Assembly: GCF_030817495.1 (NCBI RefSeq)
Contig: NZ_JAUSZK010000001.1
Location: 1,116,001 to 1,180,000 of the forward strand
Length of the DNA stretch: 64,000 nt
DNA from: Streptomyces sp. V3I7
Lineage (GTDB): Bacteria; Actinomycetota; Actinomycetes; Streptomycetales; Streptomycetaceae
Direction: 5' to 3'
How positions within the stretch are numbered: the stretch's first letter is position 1; each line of letters opens with the position of its first letter. The translations under genes and the position numbers were made by a program. Positions 1 through 10,621 of this stretch are shown in pieces. Below the pieces are notes generated by a model, which was given only the letters and a program-made list of their open reading frames with translations, ran no database searches and was not told the origin of the DNA.

Positions 1-85
1 CGGGGCTGACACCCCGGCGGATGAGAAACGCGGCGAACGGCGTGAGGACACGCGTGAAGAATGCACGCGCGTACTTGTTCAGCAT
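1..85 (-). CDS. pgsA: CDP-alcohol phosphatidyltransferase (PgsA-type), 5' end only
   Basis: Only the first 28 codons lie in the window; the gene runs off the left edge. The N-terminus reads MLNKYARAFFTRVLTPF and continues into a hydrophobic stretch, which I recognise as the start of the actinobacterial phosphatidylinositol-phosphate synthase family, an integral membrane enzyme that joins CDP-diacylglycerol to inositol phosphate. The start is the ATG at 85, with GGGAAGG just upstream. It is divergent from the EF-G2 gene. In mycobacteria this gene sits beside a HIT-family gene and thrS, both found a few kb away here, which supports the call. Function is inferred from family resemblance of a short fragment. 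Confidence 0.7.
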   Translation of the reverse strand, partial: MLNKYARAFFTRVLTPFAAFLIRRGVSP

Positions 86-390
86 GGCCTTCCCGACGGT
101 CGGTGTCGCCGCGGCCCCTGCTGACCTCCGGCTGGCCCATCGTAGCCACGCGTGCGTGTGTGCGACGGCCGGGCGCACAAGCCCACGCGCGTACAGGGCT
201 GCCGGACACCCGCACGCCGCCTCCCGGGCCCCGTCACACACCGGTCACGACGCGATCGCGTCCTCCGTATGGACGCACCGTGAAGGGAGTGGAAAGCTCG
301 AAGGACCGCGGGCGTCATCGGAGCCGCCACCGCACGCGGCCCCGCACGCCCGCGCCCACAGTGACCTCACCGTGCACGGGAGGCAAGGCC
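86..390. other. divergent intergenic region, no gene seen
   Basis: About 300 bases between the divergent pgsA and EF-G2-like genes. Several reading frames stay open here only because of high G+C, and none has a convincing Shine-Dalgarno site or recognisable product. It should hold the promoters of both genes, but I cannot point to a clear -35/-10 pair. Confidence 0.5.
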
Positions 391-2586
391 ATGGGCGACA
401 AGGCGAACACACACCCTGGGGCCGCCGGCAGGGCAACGGCGGCCGACCACCCCGCGTCCGTACGGAATGTGGTGCTGGTCGGCCACTCCGGATCGGGCAA
501 GACGACTCTGGTGGAGGCTCTCGCGCTGACCGCGGGAGCCGTGAACCGCGCGGGCCGCGTGGAGGACGGCACCGCCGTCTCCGACTACGACGACATCGAG
601 CACCGGCAGCAACGCTCCGTACAGCTCTCCCTGGTCCCCGTCGAATGGGACGGGATCAAGATCAACGTTCTCGACACTCCCGGATACGCCGACTTCGTCG
701 GCGAACTCAGGGCCGGTCTGCGTGCGGCGGACGCGGCCCTCTTCGTCGTCTCGGCGTCGGACGGCGTGGACGGATCGACCCGGATGGTGTGGGAGGAGTG
801 CGCGGCCGTCGGCATGCCGAGGGCCATCGTCGTCACCCACCTGGAAGCCGCCCGCGCCGACTTCGAGGAGATGACCCGCGTGTGCGCCGAGGCCTTCGGC
901 GCGGACGACCCCGACGCCGTGCTGCCGCTCTACCTGCCGCTGCACGGCCCCGAGGGTCCCGACGGGCACGCGCCCGTGACCGGGCTCGTCGGACTGCTCT
1001 CGCAGAAGCTCTTCGACTACTCCTCCGGCGAACGCAAGGAGTCCGAACCCGGCCCCGAGCAGCTGCCCCTGATCGAGGAGGCACGCAACCGGCTCATCGA
1101 GGGGATCATCGCCGAGAGCGAGGACGAGACCCTGATGGACCGCTACCTCGGCGGCGAACAGGTCGACGTCAAGACGCTCATCGAGGACCTGGAGAAGGCC
1201 GTCGCGCGCGGCGCCTTCTTCCCCGTCCTGGCCGCCGCCCCCGCCGCCGAGGGCGCCCGCCAGGGCATCGGCACCGTCGAACTCCTGGAGCTGATCACCC
1301 GCGGCTTCCCGACCCCGCTGGAACGGCAGGCCCCCTCCGTCACCACCGTCGACGGCCGGCCGCGCGAGCTCACCTCGTGCGACCCCGACGGCCCACTGGT
1401 CGCCGAGGTCGTCAAGACCGCCTCCGACCCCTACGTCGGCCGCGTCTCCCTGGTCCGCGTCTTCTCCGGCACCGTGCGCCCCGACCAGACCGTGCACGTC
1501 TCCGGGCACGGGCTGACCGACCGCGGCCACGAGGACCACGACGTCGACGAGAAGATCGGGGCCCTGTCCACCCCGTTCGGCAAACAGCAGCGCCCCGTGA
1601 CGCACGCCGTCGCGGGCGACCTGGTGAGCATCGCGAAGCTGGGCCGGGCCGAGACCGGGGACACGCTCTCCGCCAAGGACGAGCCGCTGCTCATGGAGCC
1701 GTGGCAGATGCCCGATCCGCTGCTGCCGCTGGCCATCCAGGCCCACAGCAAACCCGACGAGGACAAGCTCTCCCAGGGCCTGGGCAGGCTGGCCGCCGAG
1801 GACCCGACCATGCGCCTGGAACAGAACCAGGACACCCACCAGGTCGTGCTGTGGTGCCTCGGCGAGGCCCACGCCGACGTCGCCCTGGAACGACTGCGCA
1901 GCCGCTACGGCGTCCAGGTCGACGTCGTCCCGCACAAGGTCTCCCTGCGCGAGACCTTCGGCGGCAAGGGCACCGGCCGCGGACGGCACGTGAAGCAGTC
2001 CGGCGGCCACGGCCAGTACGCGATCTGCGAGATCGAGGTCGAACCGCTGCCGGGCGGCTCGGGCATCGAGTTCGTCGACAAGGTCGTCGGCGGCGCGGTG
2101 CCGCGGCAGTTCATCCCGTCGGTGGAGAAGGGCGTGAGGTCCCAGGCCGCCAAGGGAGTTGCCGCCGGCTATCCGCTCGTCGACGTCCGCATCACCCTGC
2201 TCGACGGCAAGGCCCACTCCGTCGACTCCTCCGACGCCGCCTTCCAGACGGCGGGCGCGCTCGCGCTGCGGGAGGCAGCGGCGGACGCGAAGATCCATCT
2301 GCTGGAGCCGGTCGCCGAGGTGACCGTCCTGATCGGCGACGAGTACGTCGGCGCCGTCATGAGCGACCTGTCCGGACGCCGCGGCCGCGTGCTCGGCACC
2401 GAACAGGTCGGGTCGGGGCGGACCCTCATCCGCGCCGAGGTGCCCGAGTTCGAGATCGGCCGGTACGCGGTCGACCTGCGCTCCCTCTCCCACGGCACCG
2501 CCCGCTTCAACCGCGCCTACGCACGGCACGAACCGATGCCGCAGCAGGTCGCCGAGAAGATCCGCGAACAGGGCGACGACACCTGA
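391..2586 (+). CDS. elongation factor G-like GTPase EF-G2
   Basis: A 731-residue translational GTPase of the EF-G2 type, the second EF-G-like protein common in actinobacteria beside the essential FusA. The P-loop GHSGSGKTTL is near residue 31, and G3 DTPGYADF follows near residue 96. EF-G domains II to V come after, including the Gly-rich segment GGKGTGRGRHVKQSGGHGQY in domain IV. The G4 guanine-specificity motif, normally NKxD or TKxD, reads THLE, so nucleotide preference or GTPase activity may differ from FusA. Mycobacterial homologues are reported not to replace FusA. The start is the ATG at 391 with GGGAGG seven bases upstream; the frame is open further upstream but without support. A strong hairpin follows the stop. 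Confidence 0.88.
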   Translation: MGDKANTHPGAAGRATAADHPASVRNVVLVGHSGSGKTTLVEALALTAGAVNRAGRVEDGTAVSDYDDIEHRQQRSVQLSLVPVEWDGIKINVLDTPGYADFVGELRAGLRAADAALFVVSASDGVDGSTRMVWEECAAVGMPRAIVVTHLEAARADFEEMTRVCAEAFGADDPDAVLPLYLPLHGPEGPDGHAPVTGLVGLLSQKLFDYSSGERKESEPGPEQLPLIEEARNRLIEGIIAESEDETLMDRYLGGEQVDVKTLIEDLEKAVARGAFFPVLAAAPAAEGARQGIGTVELLELITRGFPTPLERQAPSVTTVDGRPRELTSCDPDGPLVAEVVKTASDPYVGRVSLVRVFSGTVRPDQTVHVSGHGLTDRGHEDHDVDEKIGALSTPFGKQQRPVTHAVAGDLVSIAKLGRAETGDTLSAKDEPLLMEPWQMPDPLLPLAIQAHSKPDEDKLSQGLGRLAAEDPTMRLEQNQDTHQVVLWCLGEAHADVALERLRSRYGVQVDVVPHKVSLRETFGGKGTGRGRHVKQSGGHGQYAICEIEVEPLPGGSGIEFVDKVVGGAVPRQFIPSVEKGVRSQAAKGVAAGYPLVDVRITLLDGKAHSVDSSDAAFQTAGALALREAAADAKIHLLEPVAEVTVLIGDEYVGAVMSDLSGRRGRVLGTEQVGSGRTLIRAEVPEFEIGRYAVDLRSLSHGTARFNRAYARHEPMPQQVAEKIREQGDDT

Positions 2587-2595
2587 CGTCCCGCA

Positions 2596-2645
2596 CCGGG
2601 CGCCGGGTCCGGCGGGGCACGTGCCCTGCCAGGCCCGGCGCCCGG
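2596..2645 (+). terminator. long hairpin terminator after EF-G2 gene
   Basis: Perfect 12-base arms CCGGGCGCCGGG and CCCGGCGCCCGG flank a second near-perfect inner stem (GGCGGGGCAC / GTGCCCTGCC), giving one long hairpin that begins nine bases after the stop codon. There is no U-tract, which is normal for Streptomyces terminators. Confidence 0.7.
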
Positions 2646-2650
2646 CCGTG

Positions 2651-2684
2651 AAAGAGCGTCAACAGGCCAAAGAGCGTCAACAGG
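2651..2684. repeat. two 16-bp direct repeats, 18-bp period
   Basis: The 16-mer AAAGAGCGTCAACAGG occurs at 2651 and again at 2669, with TCAACAGG once more at about 2757. The pair lies between the EF-G2 terminator and the next gene and could be an operator or a local slippage duplication; the sequence alone does not decide. Confidence 0.6.
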
Positions 2685-2825
2685 TCATCGAAGGAAAGGT
2701 CTTCGGCCGACCACCGACGAATGTCAGTGCCGGCGGATACTCTCATGATGGCCTGATCAACAGGTGTGCGCGGCAAGGAAGTCGGGAAGGCCGCAGGTGC
2801 AGACGCGGCGGCGAGGGGGGCGGCA

Positions 2826-4481
2826 GTGACGGACGGATTCGACTTCAGTCCCGGGGCTCAGGTCCCCCTGTCGGGCTCGGCGGGCCAGACGGCGGCGACG
2901 TACGCCCTGGCCTCGGCGGCGTACCGGGAGGACGACGAGGTCGGCAAGATCCTCGAAGCCGACAACGAGTGGCACCAGTCCACGGTCAAAGCCCCCCGCC
3001 CCTGGGCCCGCATCTTCCGGCCCAAGCTCGGCGAGGCCTTCACGCGCGCGGTGATCGACCGCACCCTCGGCGCCGGACGCAAACCCCTCATCCAGTCCTT
3101 CGGCACCGAACCCCAGGTCGTCGTCGAGCACTGCCTGGCCGCCCACCGCATCCGCCGCGAACGTGACAACTGGCTGAGCGCCGTGACCGTCCTGTGCGGC
3201 GTGCTCTTCCTGCCCGGACTCCTCGTCTGGCTGGTCGTGTTCACCCTCCGCACCACCGTCGCCAAGAGGAACAACCGGACCGGCGCCATCGGCACCGCCC
3301 TGCTGCTCGGCGTCGGCGCCCTCGCCGTCCTCTTCCTGATCCGCATGCCCTTCACCGGCTTCTGGGCCTGGTACGCGCGCGCGGCCGTCATCCTGCCGGT
3401 CATCGGCTGGTTCTGGGCCAAACAGATCTGCGAGCGCACCGCGCACGACCTGCGCGGACGCTGGGAGAGCCTGCTGACCGGCGGCGGCCTCGGCCCGAAG
3501 ATCCCCGAGGCGGTCCCCGGCAACCCCGGCGACGCCGCCGAGCAGATCCGCAAGGAACTCGCCCGGCTCAGCGCCGAACAGCGCTCCAACTCCGTCTTCT
3601 ACGCCGGCCCCAAGGGCGTCCTCGGCATGGGCACCCGCTGGGGCAGCTGGAACCTCGCCGAGGACCTCGTCTCCGCCGACCCCGGCAAGGACTTCCACCC
3701 CTTCCGCAGCTGGGACGTCATCACCGCCATCCAGGGCGGCCTCGGCATGCTGGAGCGGACCCCCATCAACACCGGCGGCTTCCCGAAACCGTCCATAACG
3801 CACTGGATCGTCACGCCGATCGGGGAGAAGGCCAAGGAGGTCTCCCGGCCGAGCGGCACCGACGTGGACGCGTACACGATCAAGACGCACGCCATACAGG
3901 ACATCTGCAACAAGCAGCAGTTCGGCAGCGGCGACCGGCACTACCTCGGCGTCCAATGGACCCTGTGGGACGGCCAGTTGGTCATCACCATGCTCATCAC
4001 GGTGACCGTGCTGCACGACACCCTGCGCATCGAGGTCACCGGACATGCCCTCGGTCCCGTCCACTCCCTGTTCACCACGAAGCCCGCGGCCAAGGAGAAG
4101 GAGGTCCAGAAGGCGCTCCGGTTCTGGGAGACCCGCAAGGTGAAGCTGCCCCTCGTCGACGCCGACGAGGTCGTACGCCTCGCCGCGCGCGCCCCCCTCA
4201 CCTGGTACCCGCCGCTGCTCAACTGGCTCGGCGGCTCGCTGGGCCTCCCCGAACCCTTCGGCCTCCGTCACGCCTGGGCCGACCAGCCCTGGCGGCACCG
4301 CTTCATGGCCGACGACGCGCTGCGCGCCGCCACCCCGGTGCTGCGGGTCGTGCACGCCGCGGCGATCAAGGTGCTCAAGGAGAACGGCGTGGACACCGAG
4401 AAGTTCGGGACACGCTCGGCCGGCCTCAGCGTGGCCGTGCAGGACGTCTCCCCGAAGAAGGCCGACGTCTACGACGCGTGA
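2826..4481 (+). CDS. integral membrane protein of unknown function
   Basis: A 551-residue protein. The first ~95 residues are soluble. Then come three closely spaced hydrophobic segments, near residues 118-145 (SAVTVLCGVLFLPGLLVWLV), 155-175 and 180-205, followed by a ~350-residue soluble C-terminus rich in charged residues and tryptophan. No catalytic motif is recognisable. The GTG at 2826 is chosen because GAGGGGGG lies about six bases upstream; an in-frame GTG at 2766 has no such site. It stands alone between EF-G2 and the convergent HIT gene, in the position held by a conserved membrane protein in related streptomycetes. Its function is unknown, and a role at the cell envelope is only a guess from the topology. 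Confidence 0.75.
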   Translation: MTDGFDFSPGAQVPLSGSAGQTAATYALASAAYREDDEVGKILEADNEWHQSTVKAPRPWARIFRPKLGEAFTRAVIDRTLGAGRKPLIQSFGTEPQVVVEHCLAAHRIRRERDNWLSAVTVLCGVLFLPGLLVWLVVFTLRTTVAKRNNRTGAIGTALLLGVGALAVLFLIRMPFTGFWAWYARAAVILPVIGWFWAKQICERTAHDLRGRWESLLTGGGLGPKIPEAVPGNPGDAAEQIRKELARLSAEQRSNSVFYAGPKGVLGMGTRWGSWNLAEDLVSADPGKDFHPFRSWDVITAIQGGLGMLERTPINTGGFPKPSITHWIVTPIGEKAKEVSRPSGTDVDAYTIKTHAIQDICNKQQFGSGDRHYLGVQWTLWDGQLVITMLITVTVLHDTLRIEVTGHALGPVHSLFTTKPAAKEKEVQKALRFWETRKVKLPLVDADEVVRLAARAPLTWYPPLLNWLGGSLGLPEPFGLRHAWADQPWRHRFMADDALRAATPVLRVVHAAAIKVLKENGVDTEKFGTRSAGLSVAVQDVSPKKADVYDA

Positions 4482-4514
4482 GCACGTGAGGAGCGGGCGG
4501 GGGCCCGCCCGTGC

Positions 4515-5060
4515 CTACTCGGGCCAGGCCTCCGCCAGCATCTTCCGCGTGTCCGCCAGCAGCTGCGGCAGCACCTTCGTGTGCCCCACCACCGGCATGA
4601 AGTTCGTATCACCACCCCAACGCGGCACCACGTGCTGGTGCAGATGAGCGGCGATCCCGGCACCCGCGACAGTGCCCTGGTTCATACCGATGTTGAAACC
4701 GTGCGCGCCGGACGCCGTCCGCAGAGCCGTCATCGCCTGCTTGGTCAGCTCGGCCAGCTCCGCCGTCTCCGGCCCGGTCAGATCCGTGTAGTCGGCGACG
4801 TGCCGGTACGGCACCGTCATCAGATGACCACCGTTGTACGGGTACAGGTTCAGCACCGCGTACACGTGCTCACCGCGCCGGAGGATCAGCCCGTCCTCGT
4901 CGGACTTGGCCGGGATCGAGCAGAACGGGCAGCCGTCGCCGGCCCCCGGACCGGTCGGCTTGTTCTCCCCCTGGATGTAGGCCATCCGATGGGGCGTCCA
5001 CAGACGCTGGAACGCGTCCTGCGTCCCGACTCCGATCTGCTGTTCCGGCTCACTCGTCAT
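4515..5060 (-). CDS. HIT-family diadenosine tetraphosphate phosphorylase-like protein
   Basis: A 181-residue histidine-triad protein. The triad HLHQHVV lies near residue 148, preceded by the conserved NLYPYNGGHLM and GFNIGMNQG segments. The sequence closely resembles the mycobacterial HIT protein described as an Ap4A phosphorylase, which splits Ap4A phosphorolytically. An N-terminal CPFC could bind zinc. The start is the ATG at 5060; upstream in-frame codons lack a ribosome site. It lies close to thrS, and aminoacyl-tRNA synthetases make Ap4A as a by-product, so clearance of that alarmone is a sensible role. It is divergent from the K+ channel gene. Family certainty is high; the phosphorylase versus hydrolase assignment is inferred from the mycobacterial match. 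Confidence 0.88.
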   Translation of the reverse strand: MTSEPEQQIGVGTQDAFQRLWTPHRMAYIQGENKPTGPGAGDGCPFCSIPAKSDEDGLILRRGEHVYAVLNLYPYNGGHLMTVPYRHVADYTDLTGPETAELAELTKQAMTALRTASGAHGFNIGMNQGTVAGAGIAAHLHQHVVPRWGGDTNFMPVVGHTKVLPQLLADTRKMLAEAWPE

Positions 5061-5139
5061 GCAAAGCAGCATATGGCTTCGCCCGATCGCGGCGTGTCGG
5101 CGGGGCCAGGCCGACGGCGTTCCGGGCCAAGCTGAGCCG

Positions 5140-5811
5140 GTGCACGACAACAGCCCCGTGGCCCGCTGGGAGCGGCGCACCGAGATCCCCCTCGCCGTGG
5201 CGTCGGTGGTCTACCTGGCGGCGTACGCGACCCGGGTCCTGGCCCACGGCCTGTGGCACCTCTGGCTGGACCTCTGCGGGATCGCGATGCTCGTCTGCTG
5301 GGCGATGTTCGCCGTCAACTACGCCGTGCACTGGCGGCTCAGCGGACAGGGGCTGCGCTTCGTCCGCACCCACCTGCTCGACACCGTGGTGCTGATCCTG
5401 CCCCTGCTGCGCCCGCTGCGCGTGGTCCGGCTGTACGAGACCGTGCAGCGCCGCCACGGCGAGCCCCGGCTCTCGCTGCACGCCCGGGTGATCGCCTACG
5501 CCGGGATGTCCGCCGTCCTGCTCGGGTTCACCGGCGCCCTCACCGTCTACCAGCAGGAGCGGGGCGCTCCCGGCGCGAGCATGCGGACCTTCGGGGACGC
5601 GGTGTGGTGGGCGTGCGAGACCCTCACCACGGTCGGCTACGGGGACGTGGTCCCGGTGACCCCGCTCGGCCGGGTGATCGCGGCCGGGATGATGGCCTGC
5701 GGGCTGGCACTGCTGGGGGCGGTCACGGGCTCGTTCTCCTCCTGGCTGCTCCAGGTGTTCTCCCGGGAGGACGAGGGTTCCGGGGACGAGGGAAGGCCCC
5801 CGGGAGGCTGA
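5140..5811 (+). CDS. potassium channel family protein
   Basis: A 223-residue membrane protein with the K+ selectivity filter TTVGYGD in a pore loop (ETLTTVGYGDVVPVTPLG) near residues 165-180, flanked by two hydrophobic helices. Upstream lie about four more hydrophobic segments, and a short S4-like stretch LRPLRVVRLYETVQRR has regularly spaced arginines, so this is a six-helix, voltage-gated-type architecture in a compact form. There is no cytoplasmic RCK/TrkA_N domain. The chosen start is GTG at 5140, 79 bases from the divergent HIT gene; the ribosome site is weak, so the start is uncertain. The stop lies inside a hairpin shared with the convergent thrS gene. Confidence 0.88.
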   Translation: MHDNSPVARWERRTEIPLAVASVVYLAAYATRVLAHGLWHLWLDLCGIAMLVCWAMFAVNYAVHWRLSGQGLRFVRTHLLDTVVLILPLLRPLRVVRLYETVQRRHGEPRLSLHARVIAYAGMSAVLLGFTGALTVYQQERGAPGASMRTFGDAVWWACETLTTVGYGDVVPVTPLGRVIAAGMMACGLALLGAVTGSFSSWLLQVFSREDEGSGDEGRPPGG

Positions 5812-5827
5812 ACCTCCCGAGGGCCTT
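5793..5827. terminator. bidirectional hairpin between K+ channel gene and thrS
   Basis: Fifteen-base arms AAGGCCCCCGGGAGG and CCTCCCGAGGGCCTT with a five-base loop pair almost completely, and the A and T ends give a short U-run in either direction. The channel stop codon lies in the loop, and thrS ends 15 bases beyond, so the structure can end both transcripts. Confidence 0.8.
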
Positions 5828-5841
5828 CACCGAGCGCCGGA

Positions 5842-7818
<1,977 letters not shown>

Positions 7819-7930
7819 CGGTCTCTCCTGACTGCAGGTGGTTTGCGGCGCCATACCGGGAGCGCGCGCGATAGCGGGATCGTACCGACCCCGACCGGCC
7901 GACCGCTAAACGGTTACCGACCGTCGCCGT

Positions 7931-9124
7931 TCAGTCACCATGCCGTTCCTCCTGGAGTGACTTCATCAGCCGGTCCCGCTCGGCCTCGTCCACCTCCAGG
8001 ACGGCGACGCCGAAGGCGCCGGTCAGCCGCCGGAAGCCGCCCCGGCTCTCCAGTCGCCCGCTCACCCGGACCGGCAGCCCGGCGAGGTGGGCGCGCCCGG
8101 CGGTCTCGTACGCCCCCTCGTCGAGGGTGGCGCGGACGTCCGGCACCTCGGCCCCCGCGATCACCCGCAGCCGTACGGTGCCTGGGCCGCGCGGCCCCGA
8201 CCGGCGCAGCCGGACCACGGTGCCGGTGATGCGGACGGGGACGGAGGGTTCGGCGTGCAGATAGCGGGACCCGGCCGCGCGCAGGGCGGGTGCGTCGCCG
8301 GGCGAGAACTCGACGGGTTCGGCGCGGGCCGCGCAGCCCTGGGGCACGCCGGCCGCCGGAGCCCACTCGACGGTGACGCGGGCGCCCTCGGTGCCGCGGA
8401 CGAGCGCGATCAGGGCCTCGGTGAGCTCGCGGCTCACCCCCGCCTCGACCGCGCCGTCGAAGGCCTCCATGCCGCCGGTGGCCCGCTGGTAGTCGACGGC
8501 TTCGCGGGCTGCGGCCAGGGCGTGGTGCAGGCGTACGGCGAGCGGTCGGGCGTCGGCGGCGGGCACGAAGGCGGTGAGGGTGCGGCCGTCCGCGGCCGGG
8601 GCGACGAGGACGTGTTCCAGCAGTGCGGCGGCCGGCTTGCGGTGCCGGGCGCCGTGATAGCCGGCCCGCGCGCGGGTGGCGAGGGCGCCGGCGAGGAGCA
8701 TCCGGCGGGCGGCGGTGCGCAGGTGTTCCTCGGCGGTCCAGGTGGCGGCGCCGGCAGGGCCGTCGGGCACGTCCCGCCACCAGAAGATCTCGTCGCTGGG
8801 GACGGCGAGGGCGATGAGTACGTCGCGGGCGGAGGGGGCGCCGCTGCGGGCGAGGGCGAGGAGTGCCTCGCCGAGCAGGTCGTCGCTGTCGGGGAAGGCG
8901 CGGCTCTCGGGGACGAGCAGGCTGGTGCCGTGGCCGGGTCCGGGCGGGGTCCAGCGGCCGTACCGTCCGGGTGCGCCGCCGCGGCGCTGCCAGCCGTGCC
9001 GGTGCAGGAGGGCGCCGAGGACAGCGGGGTCGACCCGGGCCGGTTCGGGCGGCTGGTGCCAGGGAGTGTCGGCGGGGTGCGGGCGGAGCGCGCGCAGGGA
9101 TGCGTCGTACGGGCGGTGGGTCAC
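7931..9124 (-). CDS. hypothetical protein of 397 residues
   Basis: A soluble, alanine- and arginine-rich protein beginning VTHRPYDASLRAL. I do not recognise a family. It has no transmembrane segment and no signal peptide. The C-terminal ~100 residues contain several alternating beta-type stretches (for example VPVRITGTVVRLRR and LPVRVSGRLE) that suggest a small beta-barrel or OB-like fold. The GTG start at 9124 overlaps the stop of the upstream DUF4365 gene by four bases (GTGA) and has GGGAGG six bases upstream, so the two are translationally coupled and probably act together. Similar proteins are conserved in streptomycetes at this position, as far as I recall. Confidence 0.8.
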   Translation of the reverse strand: MTHRPYDASLRALRPHPADTPWHQPPEPARVDPAVLGALLHRHGWQRRGGAPGRYGRWTPPGPGHGTSLLVPESRAFPDSDDLLGEALLALARSGAPSARDVLIALAVPSDEIFWWRDVPDGPAGAATWTAEEHLRTAARRMLLAGALATRARAGYHGARHRKPAAALLEHVLVAPAADGRTLTAFVPAADARPLAVRLHHALAAAREAVDYQRATGGMEAFDGAVEAGVSRELTEALIALVRGTEGARVTVEWAPAAGVPQGCAARAEPVEFSPGDAPALRAAGSRYLHAEPSVPVRITGTVVRLRRSGPRGPGTVRLRVIAGAEVPDVRATLDEGAYETAGRAHLAGLPVRVSGRLESRGGFRRLTGAFGVAVLEVDEAERDRLMKSLQEERHGD

Positions 9125-9687
9125 GGTCTGCCTCCCGTTCCGACCCGGGTCATGATCTCGCAGAGCGCCCGGTCGTCGAAGATGCGTGAGGTGGGGATGC
9201 GCACGGTGGTGCGGTGCCGTCCGGTGACGGGGTGGCCGGCGAGGTTGACCCAGTAGCAGCAGTGCCTGAGGTCGAGCCGGTCGTGGCTGGCGCGCAGCCA
9301 GTCGTCCTGGGAGCGCGGTACGAGCATGACGACGAGGATCTTGTGCACCGAGACGGGGGTGCGGGCGAGCTTGCGCAGGTGGTCGTTGTCGAGCGTGAAG
9401 GAGAAGAAGCGGCCGGGGGGCCTGGGGGCGATCTGGTAGGTGCACTTGAGCTGCACCTTGATGGTGACCTCGTCGTCGACGGTGTGTCCGGGTGCGCTGT
9501 GGCTGACGTGCCAGTCGATGCCGTTGTCCGGGAACGGCTGGGACAGGGAGCAGCCCGCGGCGGCGGCGACCGCGTGCAGATAGCCGACCTGCAGTGTCTC
9601 CATGCAGGCGGTGGTGGCGAGGGTGCCGCGGTGGGGGCCCGGACGTTCGGGCAGCAGCCCGCCCCGCTCGGGCTGCGCTGTCGCCAT
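9121..9687 (-). CDS. DUF4365 domain protein
   Basis: A 188-residue protein matching the DUF4365 family. Conserved stretches seen are GIDWHVSH, VTIKVQLKCTYQ near residue 80, VHKILVVMLVP and the tail RALCEIMTRVG. DUF4365 shows a nuclease-like pattern: an acidic residue, then the E/Q-x-K type core IKVQLK, as in restriction-endonuclease-like folds. Enzymatic activity here is unproven. The start is the ATG at 9687 with GGAAGG ten bases upstream. It overlaps the following hypothetical gene by four bases. Downstream partners in a defence system are not evident, so a housekeeping or DNA-related role is as likely. Confidence 0.82.
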   Translation of the reverse strand: MATAQPERGGLLPERPGPHRGTLATTACMETLQVGYLHAVAAAAGCSLSQPFPDNGIDWHVSHSAPGHTVDDEVTIKVQLKCTYQIAPRPPGRFFSFTLDNDHLRKLARTPVSVHKILVVMLVPRSQDDWLRASHDRLDLRHCCYWVNLAGHPVTGRHRTTVRIPTSRIFDDRALCEIMTRVGTGGRP

Positions 9688-9856
9688 GACCAAACAGCCT
9701 TCCAAGCCAGGGGATTTCCATGTCGGGCCCGCTGAACTGCAAAGACCCGCACTCCTGTTGTCTCCTTCCGGCGTACGGCGCAAACGGCCCGGGTATCACC
9801 AAACAGGCAGAAGACGGAACGTCATCTGCCGTGGGTGAGCGAGGAGTTGGGTAGGC

Positions 9857-10582
9857 ATGACGAGCTGGTACGAGGGGCCACTGGCCGCCTTCGACACGGA
9901 GACCACGGGCGTGGACGTGGAGACCGACCGGATCGTGTCGGCTGCCGTCGTCGTCCAGGACGCCCCGGACACGCGCCCGCGCGTGACCCGCTGGCTGGTG
10001 AACCCGGGTGTGCCGGTGCCGGAGGCGGCGACGGCCGTGCACGGGCTGACCGAGGAGCATCTTCAGCGTCTGGGCCGCTGGCCGGCGCCGGTGATGTACG
10101 AGATAGCCGAGGAGCTGGCCGAGCAGGCGGCGATGCGCCGTCCGCTCGTGGTGATGAACGCGCCGTTCGATCTGACGCTGCTGGACCGGGAGTTGCGCCG
10201 GCACCGGGCCTCGCCGCTGGGCCGCTGGCTGGAGGCGTCGCCGCTGCTGGTGCTGGATCCGCGGGTCCTGGACAAGCACCTGGACCGCTACCGCAAGGGG
10301 TCCCGCACGCTGACCGCCCTGTGCGCGCACTACGGCGTCACACTGGACAGCGCGCACGACGCGGCCTCCGACGCACAGGCGGCGCTGGATGTCGTACGTG
10401 CTCTGGGGCGCCGCTTCGCCACCCGGCTGGAGCGCCTGTCCCCCGCCGAGCTGCACTCACTGCAGACGACGTGGCACGCGGCGCAGGCGCGCGGGCTGGA
10501 GGCCTGGTTCGCGCGGAGCGGCTCGGCGGAGGCGGTGGATCCGGCGTGGCCGCTGCGTCCGGGGATGCCCGCGGCGGCATGA
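9857..10582 (+). CDS. DEDDh 3'-5' exonuclease, DnaQ-like
   Basis: A 241-residue exonuclease with all three DEDD motifs: ExoI FDTETTG near residue 13, ExoII around NAPFDLTLLDREL near 100, and ExoIII HDAASDAQAAL near 165, the histidine type. This fold removes 3' nucleotides with two metal ions and occurs in polymerase III epsilon subunits and stand-alone RNases or DNases. No polymerase or UvrC-like domain is attached, and the C-terminal 60 residues are an uncharacterised helical tail. The start is the ATG at 9857 with GAGGAG about ten bases upstream. It is divergent from the DUF4365 gene and convergent with tRNA-Val, sharing a terminator. Whether the substrate is DNA or RNA is unknown. Confidence 0.9.
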   Translation: MTSWYEGPLAAFDTETTGVDVETDRIVSAAVVVQDAPDTRPRVTRWLVNPGVPVPEAATAVHGLTEEHLQRLGRWPAPVMYEIAEELAEQAAMRRPLVVMNAPFDLTLLDRELRRHRASPLGRWLEASPLLVLDPRVLDKHLDRYRKGSRTLTALCAHYGVTLDSAHDAASDAQAALDVVRALGRRFATRLERLSPAELHSLQTTWHAAQARGLEAWFARSGSAEAVDPAWPLRPGMPAAA

Positions 10583-10583
10583 C

Positions 10584-10616
10584 AAAGGCCAGCCCGCGAG
10601 CTGCGGACCGGCCTTT
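10584..10616. terminator. hairpin shared by exonuclease gene and tRNA-Val
   Basis: Arms AAAGGCC and GGCCTTT enclose a second stem (GCCCGC / GCGG), directly after the exonuclease stop and just past the 3' end of the leftward tRNA-Val. The T/A ends give short U-runs both ways. Confidence 0.6.
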
Positions 10617-10621
10617 CCCGG

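Noticed and set aside
367..2529. 720-codon open frame antisense to the EF-G2 gene
   Set aside because: High-G+C genes leave long open antisense frames. It has no recognisable domain, no ribosome site and a composition like a shadow of the EF-G2 codons.
9121..9687. anti-phage defence island from the DUF4365 gene
   Set aside because: DUF4365 is found in some defence contexts, but its partner here is an uncharacterised housekeeping-like gene and no other defence genes are near.
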